From NCBI RefSeq assembly GCF_007896895.1, contig NZ_VOGW01000134.1:1-33490 (forward strand): a stretch of 33,490 nucleotides of DNA, given 5' to 3'. The notes beneath the pieces were generated by a model, which worked only from the letters and a program-made list of their open reading frames with translations, ran no database searches and was not told the DNA's origin. How positions within the stretch are numbered: position 1 is the stretch's first letter; each line of letters begins with the position of its first letter. This DNA is from Streptomyces misionensis. GTDB lineage: Bacteria > Actinomycetota > Actinomycetes > Streptomycetales > Streptomycetaceae. Positions 7,445 through 15,255 of the stretch are shown here, in pieces. The position numbers and the translations under genes are program-made.

Positions 7445-8031
7445 CGGCGATGCGCTCCGGCGGACTCAACCGCGCCCTGCTGGGCCTTGTCGGCCTGCTC
7501 CTGCTCGCCCTCGGCGGCGCGGTCCTGGCCGTCGGCCTCGGCGCGCCGCCGCCCTCCTGGTGGATCCACAGCGGCCCGCACGACGTCCTGCTCACCCACG
7601 CCGAGCGCACCCGCTACCGCGGTGCGCGCTGGTGGTGGCCCGCCCTGATCGCCGCCCTGGCCCTCATCGTCCTGCTCGCCCTGTGGTGGCTGACCAGGCT
7701 CCCGCGCCGGCACCGGCTCGGCGAGCTGCGGGTGGACACCCGCGACGGCGGGGCCGCCCTGCTGCGGGCCGGGGCCCTGGAGAGCGCCCTGACCGAGGAG
7801 ACCGCCGCCGGGGACGGCGTGGCCCACGCCCGGATCCACCTGCACGGCCGCCGGGCCAGGCCGCGCGCGCGGGCCGTGCTCCACCTGGCCCCCGACACCG
7901 ACCCCGCCACGGCCCTGGGCGACTTCACGGCCGGGCCGCTGGCACACGCCCGGGAGTCGGCGGGCCTGTCCGCCCTCCCCGCCGAGGTGCGCCTGCGAGC
8001 GGTCAGGCACCGGGCGGAGAGGGTGAGCTGA
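7441..8031 (+). CDS. amaP: AmaP-like alkaline shock response membrane anchor protein
   Basis: This 196-residue protein begins with a membrane helix (about 10-34, NRALLGLVGLLLLALGGAV), an extracytoplasmic loop with PPPSWWIHSGPHDVLL, and a second helix (about 62-83, WPALIAALALIVLLALWWL). A basic hinge (TRLPRRHRLGEL) leads to a cytoplasmic domain of about 105 residues. This is the AmaP plan; AmaP recruits Asp23 to the membrane in Firmicutes. ATG 7441 overlaps the previous stop (ATGA), and a second ATG three codons later (7450) has a better-spaced AAGGG. It is the last gene of the operon and converges on an SDR gene 16 nt away. Confidence 0.87.
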   Translation: MTAMRSGGLNRALLGLVGLLLLALGGAVLAVGLGAPPPSWWIHSGPHDVLLTHAERTRYRGARWWWPALIAALALIVLLALWWLTRLPRRHRLGELRVDTRDGGAALLRAGALESALTEETAAGDGVAHARIHLHGRRARPRARAVLHLAPDTDPATALGDFTAGPLAHARESAGLSALPAEVRLRAVRHRAERVS

Positions 8032-8047
8032 CGGGTCGGCCGGCGGC

Positions 8048-8803
8048 TCAGAAGCCGTGCCGCATCCCTCCGTCCACCGGCACCATGAGCCCCGTCAGAT
8101 AGGAGGCCGCCGGGGACAGCAGGAAGGCGGCCACCTTCCCGAACTCCTCCGGGGTGCCGTAGCGGCGCAGCGGGATGCGGGACTCGTTGGCGGCGCGGGT
8201 GGCCTCCGGGTCGGCGGAGAGGGCGTCCAGTTCGCGGACGCGGTCGGTGTCGATGCGGGACGGCAGCAGGCCGAGCACGCGGATGCCGCGGGGGCCGAGT
8301 TCGTCCGCGAGGGACTTGGCGAAGCCCGCGAGGCCCGGACGCAGGCCGTTGGAGACGGTCAGCCCCGGGATGGGCTCGTGCACCGAGCCGGAGAGCACGA
8401 AGCCGATGACGCCGCCCTCGTCCAGCTCGGCCGCCGCCGCGCGGGCGAGGCGCACCGCGCCGAGGAAGACGGATTCGAACGCGGCACGCCACTGCTCGTC
8501 CGTGTTGTCGGCGACGAAGCCGGGCGGCGGGCCGCCCACGCTCACCAGCACCCCGTGAAAGCCGCCGAAGTGCTCGCGGGCGGTCGCGATCAGCCGCTCG
8601 GGAGCCTCCGCGTCCGCGTTGTCCATGGCCACGCCCACCGCGTCCGGGCCCAGTTCGGCGGCGGCGTCGGCGGCCCGCTGCCCGTCCCGGCCGGTGATCA
8701 CCACCTTCGCGCCGTCCGCGACGAGCTGCCGCGCGGCGGCGTTGCCCAGTCCGCGGGTGGCTCCGGTGACGATGTACACCCGGTCCTTCAGTCCAAGATC
8801 CAT
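8048..8803 (-). CDS. SDR-family protein with substituted catalytic Tyr and Lys
   Basis: This 251-residue protein has the Rossmann nucleotide-binding motif TGATRGLG (13-20) and the C-terminal PVDGG of FabG-like short-chain dehydrogenases. By FabG-style alignment Ser138 is kept, but the Tyr position is Ser151 and the Lys position is Arg155 (TVSNGLRPGLAGFAKSL). The NNAG motif is replaced by VSVGG. It belongs to a recognised SDR branch with SNxLR in place of YxxxK, whose chemistry may differ or which may act as a binding protein. It starts 4 nt after the stop of the GH15 gene, with its ribosome site inside that gene's end, so the two are co-transcribed. Confidence 0.88.
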   Translation of the reverse strand: MDLGLKDRVYIVTGATRGLGNAAARQLVADGAKVVITGRDGQRAADAAAELGPDAVGVAMDNADAEAPERLIATAREHFGGFHGVLVSVGGPPPGFVADNTDEQWRAAFESVFLGAVRLARAAAAELDEGGVIGFVLSGSVHEPIPGLTVSNGLRPGLAGFAKSLADELGPRGIRVLGLLPSRIDTDRVRELDALSADPEATRAANESRIPLRRYGTPEEFGKVAAFLLSPAASYLTGLMVPVDGGMRHGF

Positions 8804-8807
8804 GCCC

Positions 8808-10616
8808 CTATCCTGCCTCGTCGGCCCCGAACAGCGTGAGGGCGGAGTTCACCAGGCCGAGATGGCTGAAGGCCTGCGGGAAGTTGCCGAGCTGGCAGCC
8901 GTCGACGGGGTCGTACTCCTCGGCCAGCAGCCCCACGTCGTTGCACACGCCCACCAGCCGTTCGAACAGCTCGCGCGCCTCCTTCGGGCGCCCGGTCAGA
9001 TGCAGTGCGTCCGCCAGCCAGAACGAGCAGGCCAGGAAGGCGCCCTCGCCGCCGGGCAGCCCGTCGACCGGGTCGCCGCCCTCGTCGGAGTCGTAGCGGC
9101 GCAGGAAACCGCCGTGGCCGAGGTCGGCGCGGACGGCGTCGACCGTGCCGACCACCCGCGGGTCGTCCGGCGGCAGGAAGCCGACCCGCGGGATGAGCAG
9201 CAGGGCGGCGTCCAGCGCACGGGAGCCGTAGTACTGCGTGAAGGTGTTGCGCTCGGGGTCGTACCCCTTCTCGCACACCTCCCGGTGCACCTCCTCGCGC
9301 AGCCGCCGCCAGCCCGCCAGGTCGCCGTGCAGCTCCTGGTGCCGTTCGAGGGTCCTGACCGCCCGGTCGGCGGCCACCCACACCATCACCTTGGAGTGCA
9401 CGAAGTGGCGCCGCCCGCCGCGCACCTCCCACAGGCTCTGGTCGGGCCGGCGCCAGGCCGACTCCAGGAACTCCATCAGGGCCCGCTGGATGGACCACAT
9501 GTGCGGCCGGGTGGGCAGGCCCGCGCTGCGCGCCAGCGACAGCGAGTCCATCACCTCGCCGTAGACGTCGAGCTGGAGCTGTTCCACGGCCCCGTTGCCG
9601 ATCCGCACCGGGGAGGAGCCGGCGAATCCGGGCAGCCACGGCAGCTCGGTCTCCGGGAGCCGCCGCTCGCCCGCGACGCCGTACATGACCTGGAGGGCGG
9701 CCGGGTCGCCGGCGACCGCGCGCAGCAGCCAGTTGCGCCACGCCTCGGCCTCCTCCTGGTAGCCCGCGGTGAGCAGCGCGCCGAGGGCGAGGGTGGAGTC
9801 GCGCAGCCAGCAGTACCGGTAGTCCCAGTTGCGCATCCCGCCCGGTTTCTCGGGCAGCGAGGTGGTGGCCGCGGCGAGGATGCCGCCGGTCGGGGCGTAG
9901 GTGAGCGCCTTGAGGGTGATCAGGGAGCGGACGACCGCGTCCCGGTAGGGGCCGTCGTAGCGGCACCGCCGGGCCCAGCGCCGCCAGTCGGTGACGCTGC
10001 TCTCCAGCGCCTCGTAGGGGTCGACGAGCCGCGGGCGCCGCTCGTGGGAGGGGTGCCAGGTGAGCACGAACGCGACCCGCTCGCCCTCGGCGACGGTGAA
10101 CTCGGAGTGGGTGCAGTAGTCCTCGCCCCAGGTGCGCACGGGCGGCTCGGAGCGCAGCCACACCGAGTCGGGCCCCGCCACCGCCACCCGGTGGCCGTCA
10201 CTGCGGCGCATCCACGGCATGATCGAGCCGTAGTCGAAGCGCAGCCGCAGGGTGCCGCGCAGGGTCACCCGGCCGCGGACGCCCTCCACGATGCGGACGA
10301 CATCGGGGGCGTGCTCGCGCTGCGGCATCAGGTCGGTGACGCGCACCGTGCCGTCCGCCGTCTCCCACTCGGTGTCCAGGACGAGGGTGTCGGGCCGGTA
10401 GGCGCGGCGGGTGCAGGTGCCCGCGCTCCTGGCTCCCGGGGGCGGCTTGGGGGCGATCCGCCAGTGGCCGTGGTTCTCGTCGCCGAGCAGCCGTGCGAAA
10501 CAGGCGCCGGAGTCGAAGCGGGGCAGGCACAGCCAGTCGATCGAGCCGTCCCTGCCGACCAGGGCCGCGGTCTGCTCGTCACCGATCAGGGCGTAGTCCT
10601 CGATACGAGCGTTCAC
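8808..10616 (-). CDS. Glycoside hydrolase family 15 (glucoamylase/trehalase-like) protein
   Basis: This 602-residue protein has the two-domain plan of bacterial GH15 enzymes. The N-terminus (RIEDYALIGDEQTAALVGRD, DGSIDWLCLPRFDS) starts a beta-sandwich domain. An (alpha/alpha)6 barrel follows, with NWDYRYCWLRDSTLALGALL about midway, a repeated family landmark. Members hydrolyse alpha-glucosidic bonds in starch fragments or trehalose. There is no signal peptide, so it is probably cytoplasmic. I chose the GTG at 10616 by homology (VNARIEDYALIGD); the ribosome site is weak, and the frame runs back to a TTG at 10649. It forms a two-gene unit with the downstream SDR and lies 76 nt from SURF1 on the same strand. 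Confidence 0.9.
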   Translation of the reverse strand: MNARIEDYALIGDEQTAALVGRDGSIDWLCLPRFDSGACFARLLGDENHGHWRIAPKPPPGARSAGTCTRRAYRPDTLVLDTEWETADGTVRVTDLMPQREHAPDVVRIVEGVRGRVTLRGTLRLRFDYGSIMPWMRRSDGHRVAVAGPDSVWLRSEPPVRTWGEDYCTHSEFTVAEGERVAFVLTWHPSHERRPRLVDPYEALESSVTDWRRWARRCRYDGPYRDAVVRSLITLKALTYAPTGGILAAATTSLPEKPGGMRNWDYRYCWLRDSTLALGALLTAGYQEEAEAWRNWLLRAVAGDPAALQVMYGVAGERRLPETELPWLPGFAGSSPVRIGNGAVEQLQLDVYGEVMDSLSLARSAGLPTRPHMWSIQRALMEFLESAWRRPDQSLWEVRGGRRHFVHSKVMVWVAADRAVRTLERHQELHGDLAGWRRLREEVHREVCEKGYDPERNTFTQYYGSRALDAALLLIPRVGFLPPDDPRVVGTVDAVRADLGHGGFLRRYDSDEGGDPVDGLPGGEGAFLACSFWLADALHLTGRPKEARELFERLVGVCNDVGLLAEEYDPVDGCQLGNFPQAFSHLGLVNSALTLFGADEAG

Positions 10617-10692
10617 GGAATGCGGTTTCCCGGCCGCCCGGGGGACCAATCAGCGGTGCGCCGGGGGAGTGAGGCGGGCGCGCGGCGGGGCG

Positions 10693-11505
10693 TCAGACCG
10701 CGGCCGGTTCGTTCTCCTTCGGCTGCGGCGCCGCCGCGGCCTCCTCCTGGTCCCGGATCTCCCGCCGGAGCAGGAACCACCAGCCGACCGGCACGGCCGC
10801 CGCGAACAGCCACCACTGGATCATGTACGCGTAGTTCAGCGGGGCGTCCTCGGTGCCGGGGTCGGAGATCTGCTCCGGGGAACCGCCCTTGGACGCGGGC
10901 GCGGTCTGCTCCATGTAGCCGCCGAGCACCTGCGCGCCGAGCCGGTGCGCCTCCGCGGTGCTGTCGATCAGCATGACCATCCGGTCGGGCAGGCCCTTGA
11001 TGTTCTTGATGCCGCTCGCCGCGGTGGTCTCGTCGGCCATCAGCCGTCCGCTGATGGTGGTCCGGCCGGCCGGCGGGGCGGGGATCTTCGGGAAGGCGGT
11101 CTGCGTGCCGTCGGCGGGCACCCAGCCGCGGTTGACCAGCAGCACCTTGCCGTCGGTCAGCACGAAGGGGGTGAGGACGTGGTAGCCGACGTCGCCGTTG
11201 GCGTTGGTCCGGCGCCGGACCACCTCCGTCCTCGCGGTGTCGAAGGTGCCGGTCGCGGTGACCGTGCGGTACTTTTCCGTGCGCGTCACGGCGTGTCCGG
11301 GGGAGGACAGCTGTTCGACGGGGACCGGCTTGGCGTGCAACGCGGCGGAGACCAGGTTGTTCCGCGCGGTGCGCTCCTCGTAGCGGTGCTGCTGCCAGAA
11401 ACCCAGCTTGATCATCGTCGGGATCAGCGCGATCGCGACGACGGTGAGGATGACCCACTGGGGGGACAACAGGAAGCGGTAGCGATGCACCCCACGACGG
11501 TACAT
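10693..11505 (-). CDS. SURF1 family cytochrome oxidase assembly protein
   Basis: This is about 270 residues in the SURF1 plan: an N-terminal membrane helix (about residues 13-33, WVILTVVAIALIPTMIKLGF), the family motif LGFWQQHRYEER, a large extracytoplasmic domain with VLLVNRGWVPADG, and a C-terminal helix (MIQWWLFAAAVPVGWWFLL) before a charged tail. SURF1 proteins assist heme insertion into aa3-type cytochrome c oxidase. The start is uncertain: ATG 11523, ATG 11505 and GTG 11490 are all in frame and none has a strong ribosome site. All three fall inside a 12-bp inverted repeat hairpin. The conserved sequence begins at HRYRFLLSPQW. Confidence 0.9.
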   Translation of the reverse strand: MYRRGVHRYRFLLSPQWVILTVVAIALIPTMIKLGFWQQHRYEERTARNNLVSAALHAKPVPVEQLSSPGHAVTRTEKYRTVTATGTFDTARTEVVRRRTNANGDVGYHVLTPFVLTDGKVLLVNRGWVPADGTQTAFPKIPAPPAGRTTISGRLMADETTAASGIKNIKGLPDRMVMLIDSTAEAHRLGAQVLGGYMEQTAPASKGGSPEQISDPGTEDAPLNYAYMIQWWLFAAAVPVGWWFLLRREIRDQEEAAAAPQPKENEPAAV

Positions 11506-11523
11506 CCGGGCCGTGGGGTGCAT
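11485..11523. repeat. Perfect 12-bp inverted repeat at the SURF1 start
   Basis: ATGCACCCCACG (11485-11496) and its exact complement (11512-11523) flank 15 bp. In the SURF1 mRNA this folds into a 12-bp stem, with the ATG at 11505 in the loop and the alternative starts in the stems. It could be an operator, a translation-blocking hairpin or an attenuator between the Cys-rich gene and SURF1. Confidence 0.7.
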
Positions 11524-11567
11524 TCAGTCGGGTACCGGGTCACCCCGGGTGTCGTACGCCCATCAGG

Positions 11568-11801
11568 TCATACCCGGTCCACGACGCCCGTGCGCCCCTC
11601 CGCGCGGGCGCAGTGCGCGCCGCAGAACCAGTGGCCGTCCACCTCCACGCCCTGCCCGATGATCTGCACCCGGCAGTGTTCGCAGATCGGGGCCATGCGG
11701 TGGATCGCGCAGGAGAAGCAGTCGAAGACGTGGACCGCGCCCTGGGCGTGGACCTCGAAGGTCATTCCGTAGTCATTGCCGCAAACTTCGCATCTCGCCA
11801 T
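11568..11801 (-). CDS. Small Cys-rich, probable zinc-binding protein
   Basis: This 77-residue protein starts MARCEVCGNDYGMTFEV and contains eight cysteines plus conserved histidines. The pairs are CEVC (4-7), CFSC (28-31, followed by AIHRM), CEHC (about 39-42) and CGAHC (about 58-62). Four paired-Cys knuckles suggest two zinc sites, LIM- or treble-clef-like. Similar short proteins are widespread in actinobacteria without a known function. I chose ATG 11801; a TTG at 11864 would add 21 Pro/Ser-rich residues that do not look conserved. It lies between the exonuclease gene and SURF1 on the same strand. A role as an adaptor or metal sensor would be speculation. Confidence 0.8.
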   Translation of the reverse strand: MARCEVCGNDYGMTFEVHAQGAVHVFDCFSCAIHRMAPICEHCRVQIIGQGVEVDGHWFCGAHCARAEGRTGVVDRV

Positions 11802-11924
11802 GCGCCACAGGGTGGGCCGTCGCGGGGGCGCGGGCGAGCCGGTGTCGGGTGAGTCGTGCGTCAACCACTCGTTCGTACGATCACCCGTCCGTGAGGCCGG
11901 TGCCGTCCGTCCCGGTCCCCGGTG

Positions 11925-12914
11925 TCACTCGTCCGCGGGCTCGACGTCCCGCAGCAGCTGGCCGAAGGCGGCCTCGTCCACGACCGGGGTGCCGAACTGC
12001 CGCGCCTTGACCGTCTTGGAGGTGCCCGAGTCGGGGTCGTTGGTCACCAGCAGGCTGGTCAGCCGGGAGATGCTGGACGCCACGTGCAGCCCGCACTCCG
12101 TCGCCCGGTCCTCCAGCAGCTCCCGCTCGACCGAGGTGTCACCCGAGAACGCCACCCGCATGCCCTGTTTGAGCCGTTTGCCGTCTTCGTAGCGGCCTGG
12201 GTTGGGATAGGGGCATGCGGGCCTTTTGCGGGACGGGCGCCAACCGCCGGGACGGTAGCCGCCGTAGCCCCCGGCCGACTGCCGGGGCACCGGCTGGTCC
12301 GACCACTCCGTCAGCGGGCGGCACTCCAGCAGCGGCAGCCGTACGCCGCCCGCCGCCGCGGCCCGCAGGCTGGGCCGGAACGCCTCCGCCAGCACCCGCG
12401 CGTCGTCCAGCGCGTGGTGGGCCCGCTGCTGCACCACGCCGAAGTGCGCCGCGAGCGACTCCAGCTTGTGGTTGGGCAGCGGGAGTCCCAGCTCCTTGGA
12501 GAGCGCGATGGTGCACAGCCGCTGCCGCACCGGCGCCAGGCGTTCGGCGCGCGCGTACTCCCGCGCGATCATCTGCCAGTCGAAGACGGCGTTGTGCGCG
12601 ACCAGCACCCGGCCCTCCAGCCGGGCCGCGAACTCCTCGGCGATGTCCGCGAAGACGGGCGCCCCCTCCAGCACGTCGCTCGTCAGGCCGTGTATCCACA
12701 CGGGGCCCGGATCGCGCTCCGGGTTGACCAGCGTGTACCAGTGGTCCTCGACCTCGCCGCGCGCGTCCAGCCGGTAGACGGCGGCGGAGATGATCCGGTC
12801 GTGCCGGGCCAGGCCGGTGGTCTCCACGTCAACGACCGCGTATCCCTGGGGATACGCGGCCGGCCACTGGGTGGGGGAGGACACTGCGGTCGCACGGTCT
12901 TCGAGCATGGTCAT
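11925..12914 (-). CDS. DEDDh 3'-5' exonuclease with C-terminal BRCT domain
   Basis: This 329-residue protein joins two domains. The exonuclease (about 20-190) resembles DNA polymerase III epsilon: motif I VVDVETTGL, motif II LVAHNAVFDWQM and motif III HHALDDARVLAEAF, giving the Asp, Glu, Asp, His and Asp metal and catalytic set. After a Gly/Pro/Arg linker (about 205-235), a BRCT-like domain follows (GMRVAFSGDTSVERELLEDR to LLVTNDPDSGTSKTVKAR). This arrangement is common in actinobacterial exonucleases and suits DNA repair or proofreading guided by protein or DNA-end contacts. The ATG at 12914 is the first good start, followed closely by a second ATG at 12908; the ribosome site is weak. It is divergent from the VIT-family gene by 160 bp, in which I see no gene. 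Confidence 0.93.
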   Translation of the reverse strand: MTMLEDRATAVSSPTQWPAAYPQGYAVVDVETTGLARHDRIISAAVYRLDARGEVEDHWYTLVNPERDPGPVWIHGLTSDVLEGAPVFADIAEEFAARLEGRVLVAHNAVFDWQMIAREYARAERLAPVRQRLCTIALSKELGLPLPNHKLESLAAHFGVVQQRAHHALDDARVLAEAFRPSLRAAAAGGVRLPLLECRPLTEWSDQPVPRQSAGGYGGYRPGGWRPSRKRPACPYPNPGRYEDGKRLKQGMRVAFSGDTSVERELLEDRATECGLHVASSISRLTSLLVTNDPDSGTSKTVKARQFGTPVVDEAAFGQLLRDVEPADE

Positions 12915-13074
12915 TGAGGATACGGGCCGTGACTGACATTCCGGCCCCGCAGGGCCCTTCGGACACCGCTGCCGGGTGCCGGACCGGCCCGCGTTCCTGC
13001 CGAATGTCCCTTTTCCGTGGGGCCCGTTGTCGCTCCTGAGGCGTTGGTGCGCCGCGGAGGCCCCGGGGAGTGCG

Positions 13075-13797
13075 ATGCTCGCTGCCGTGACGGAACCGAT
13101 CCATGACGAGAACCACGGCGGCGCGCTCGGCTCGCGGCTGAACTGGCTGCGCGCGGCGGTGCTGGGCGCGAACGACGGCATCGTCTCCACCGCGGGACTC
13201 GTCGTCGGCGTGGCCGGCGCGACCCAGAGCCGCTCCGCCCTGCTCACCGCCGGACTGGCCGGACTGCTCGCCGGTTCCATGTCCATGGCGGCCGGCGAGT
13301 ACGTCTCCGTCTCCACCCAGCGCGACTCCGAGCTGGCCGCGCTGGCCGTGGAGAAACGGGAGCTGCGCGAGCAGCCCGAGGCCGAACTGCGGGAGCTGAC
13401 CGCGCTGCTCCAGGAGCGCGGCCTGTCCCACCAGGTGGCCCGGGAGGCCGCCGAGCAGCTCACCGAACGAGACGCGCTGCGGGCCCACGCCCGCGTGGAG
13501 CTGGGCATCGACCCGGACGAGCTGACCAACCCCTGGCACGCGGCCTGGGCGAGCTTCCTGGCCTTCACCGTGGGCGCCCTGCTCCCCCTGCTGGCCATCG
13601 TGCTGCCGCCGGTCGGCTGGCGGCTGCCGGTGACCGTGGTCTCCGTGCTGGCCGCGCTGGTGCTGACCGGCTGGACCAGCGCCCGCCTCGGCGCCGCCGC
13701 ACTGAGACGGGCGGTGGTGCGGAACGTGGCCGGCGGCGCGCTGGCGATGGCGGTCACGTACGCGGCGGGCAGCGCCCTGGGCGCGATCGGCGCCTGA
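13075..13797 (+). CDS. VIT1/CCC1 family Fe2+/Mn2+ transporter
   Basis: This 240-residue membrane protein carries the VIT family opening HDENHGGALGSRLNWLRAAV then LGANDGIVSTAGLVVGVAGA, where the Asp and the Gly-rich helix line the ion path. SMSMAAGEYVSVSTQRDSE follows, and a charged cytoplasmic segment rich in Glu and His (about residues 85-140) forms the metal-binding domain. Two more hydrophobic blocks make up five helices in all (VGALLPLLAIVLPPV, LPVTVVSVLAALVLTGW, and the Ala/Gly-rich C-terminus). Relatives export or sequester Fe2+ and Mn2+. The ATG at 13075 has GGGGAG 4 nt upstream; a GTG at 13087 is the alternative. It converges with the CoA-transferase gene. Confidence 0.92.
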   Translation: MLAAVTEPIHDENHGGALGSRLNWLRAAVLGANDGIVSTAGLVVGVAGATQSRSALLTAGLAGLLAGSMSMAAGEYVSVSTQRDSELAALAVEKRELREQPEAELRELTALLQERGLSHQVAREAAEQLTERDALRAHARVELGIDPDELTNPWHAAWASFLAFTVGALLPLLAIVLPPVGWRLPVTVVSVLAALVLTGWTSARLGAAALRRAVVRNVAGGALAMAVTYAAGSALGAIGA

Positions 13798-13813
13798 CCG
13801 CGCTTCTTGGCCC

Positions 13814-13842
13814 GGACCGGCGTTACGACTTCGGCCGGGTCC
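13814..13842. terminator. Hairpin between convergent VIT and CoA-transferase genes
   Basis: GGACCGGC (13814-13821) pairs with GCCGGGTCC (13834-13842) as an 8-bp stem with one bulged G, inside the 62-bp convergent gap. It is plausible for both directions; the surrounding sequence has further GGCCCGG-type complementarity. Confidence 0.4.
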
Positions 13843-13859
13843 TCGGTCCCGGCCCGGTC

Positions 13860-15239
13860 TCACGCCCAAGTGGCCTGCTGGGAGCCCCAGGGCGCCGGGG
13901 GCCGGGTCCAACCGGTCGGGCCCGCGGTGAAGTTCAGCGCCGGCCGGGCGTGCCGCAGCCGGCCGAGGGGGCTGTCCGTCTCGGTGAGCCAGGGGTCCGG
14001 TGTGTCGTACGGTGTGCCGTCCGTTCCCCGGTCCGGCTCGATCCCGTCCGTCAGCCAGAGCGCCGTGCGGGCCAGCGCGAGCCGCACCGAGCGGCTGCCG
14101 CCGTCGTACGACTGCTCGGTCAGTGCCCGCAGTACGGCCGCCGCCAGCAGGTAGCCGGTGCCGTGGTCCAGGGCCTGCGCGGGCAGCGCGCCGGGCTGTC
14201 CGGCCGAGCCCTCGGTCGCCGCGATGCCCGTCGCCACCTGCACCAGGCTGTCGAAGCCGCGCCGCCCCGCCCAGGGCCCGTAGGCGCCCCACGCCGACAC
14301 CTGCGCCACCACCAGGCCGGGCCGCCGCCGGGCCAGTGCCTCGGGGGAGAGGCCGAAGCGGTCGAGCGCGCCGGGGCGGTAGCCGGTGACGACGACGTCC
14401 GCCGTGGCCAGCAGCTCCTCGAAGGTGTCCCGGTCGGCGGCCAGGTCGAGGGTCGCGGACCGCTTGCCGAAGCCCGTGTCGGCGTGCTGGTCCGGGAGTT
14501 CGGGGAGCCAGGGCGCGTCCAGGCGCAGCACGTCGGCGCCCAGCAGGCCGAGGGCGCGGGTGGCGACCGGGCCCGCCAGGACCCGGGTCAGGTCCAGGAC
14601 GCGCAGCCCGGCGGCGGGCAGCAGGTCGGCGGCGGCGGGGTCCAGGGGCGGAAGCACGCGTGCGGGCGCCGTGTCGAGCCGGACCCGCTCCACCAGGGGC
14701 CGGGCGGCCACCTCGGCGGCCTGCTCGGTCGCCCGCCACTGAGCGGGATCGCGCAGGGCCACCGCGAGGCCGCCGGCGTCGTGGACCGCCGCCTCGGTCT
14801 CCAGGGCGCCGCGGTCGGCGAGCCGGGCGGCCACGTCCTGCGGCGAGGCGTCCTGCGCCAGGTGCAGCGCGTCGAGCAACCGGGCCCGGTGGTGCGGGTA
14901 GTTGGCGTGGGTGCGCACCCAGCCGTCGGCCGTGCGCCAGAACCGCGACAGCGGCGCGAAGGAGACCGGCGCCCGCCCGTCCACCCGGACCAGCCGCTCG
15001 CTGTGGAACGCGGTCGCCACCGCGCCGTCGTCCACCAGGACGCCGGGCGCCTCGGCGGTTCCGGTCCGGCGGGCCCCCAGCTCGGCCGCGGCCAGGGCGC
15101 ACGCCCCCGCACAGGCGCGCGCCAGCCTCCGTACCGGGAGCCGGGCGGGGAGGGCGCCGGGCCGTTCGACCGTCGTCACCCGGGAGACGAGGGCGGGGTC
15201 GCCGCCCAGTGCAGTCCACGCGTACGCGATATCTGTCAT
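13860..15239 (-). CDS. CaiB/BaiF (family III) CoA-transferase-like protein
   Basis: This 459-residue protein has a recognisable CaiB/BaiF N-terminal core, but only from about residue 190: GLRVLDLTRVLAGPVATRAL, LLGADVLRLDAP, GKRSATLDLAADRDTFEELL, ADVVVTGYRPGALDRFGL and VVAQVSAWGAYGPWAGRRGF. Family III enzymes move CoA between carboxylic acids using an aspartate. The first 190 residues resemble the family's other half (RFWRTADGWVRTHANYPHHR, ARLLDAL), so the halves appear in swapped or duplicated order. ATG 15239 has no clear ribosome site; ATG 15254 and TTG 15269 are alternatives. A 15-bp palindrome lies just upstream and suggests repression. Confidence 0.85.
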   Translation of the reverse strand: MTDIAYAWTALGGDPALVSRVTTVERPGALPARLPVRRLARACAGACALAAAELGARRTGTAEAPGVLVDDGAVATAFHSERLVRVDGRAPVSFAPLSRFWRTADGWVRTHANYPHHRARLLDALHLAQDASPQDVAARLADRGALETEAAVHDAGGLAVALRDPAQWRATEQAAEVAARPLVERVRLDTAPARVLPPLDPAAADLLPAAGLRVLDLTRVLAGPVATRALGLLGADVLRLDAPWLPELPDQHADTGFGKRSATLDLAADRDTFEELLATADVVVTGYRPGALDRFGLSPEALARRRPGLVVAQVSAWGAYGPWAGRRGFDSLVQVATGIAATEGSAGQPGALPAQALDHGTGYLLAAAVLRALTEQSYDGGSRSVRLALARTALWLTDGIEPDRGTDGTPYDTPDPWLTETDSPLGRLRHARPALNFTAGPTGWTRPPAPWGSQQATWA

Positions 15240-15255
15240 GACTGCACTATGCATT

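Noticed and set aside
8619..10976. Very long open frame antisense to the SDR, GH15 and SURF1 genes
   Set aside because: High GC makes opposite frames open. The opposite strand encodes clear SDR, GH15 and SURF1 proteins, and the antisense translation is low-complexity.
12829..15219. Long Arg/Gly-rich frame across the exonuclease, VIT and CoA-transferase region
   Set aside because: It crosses three well-supported genes and shows no domain.
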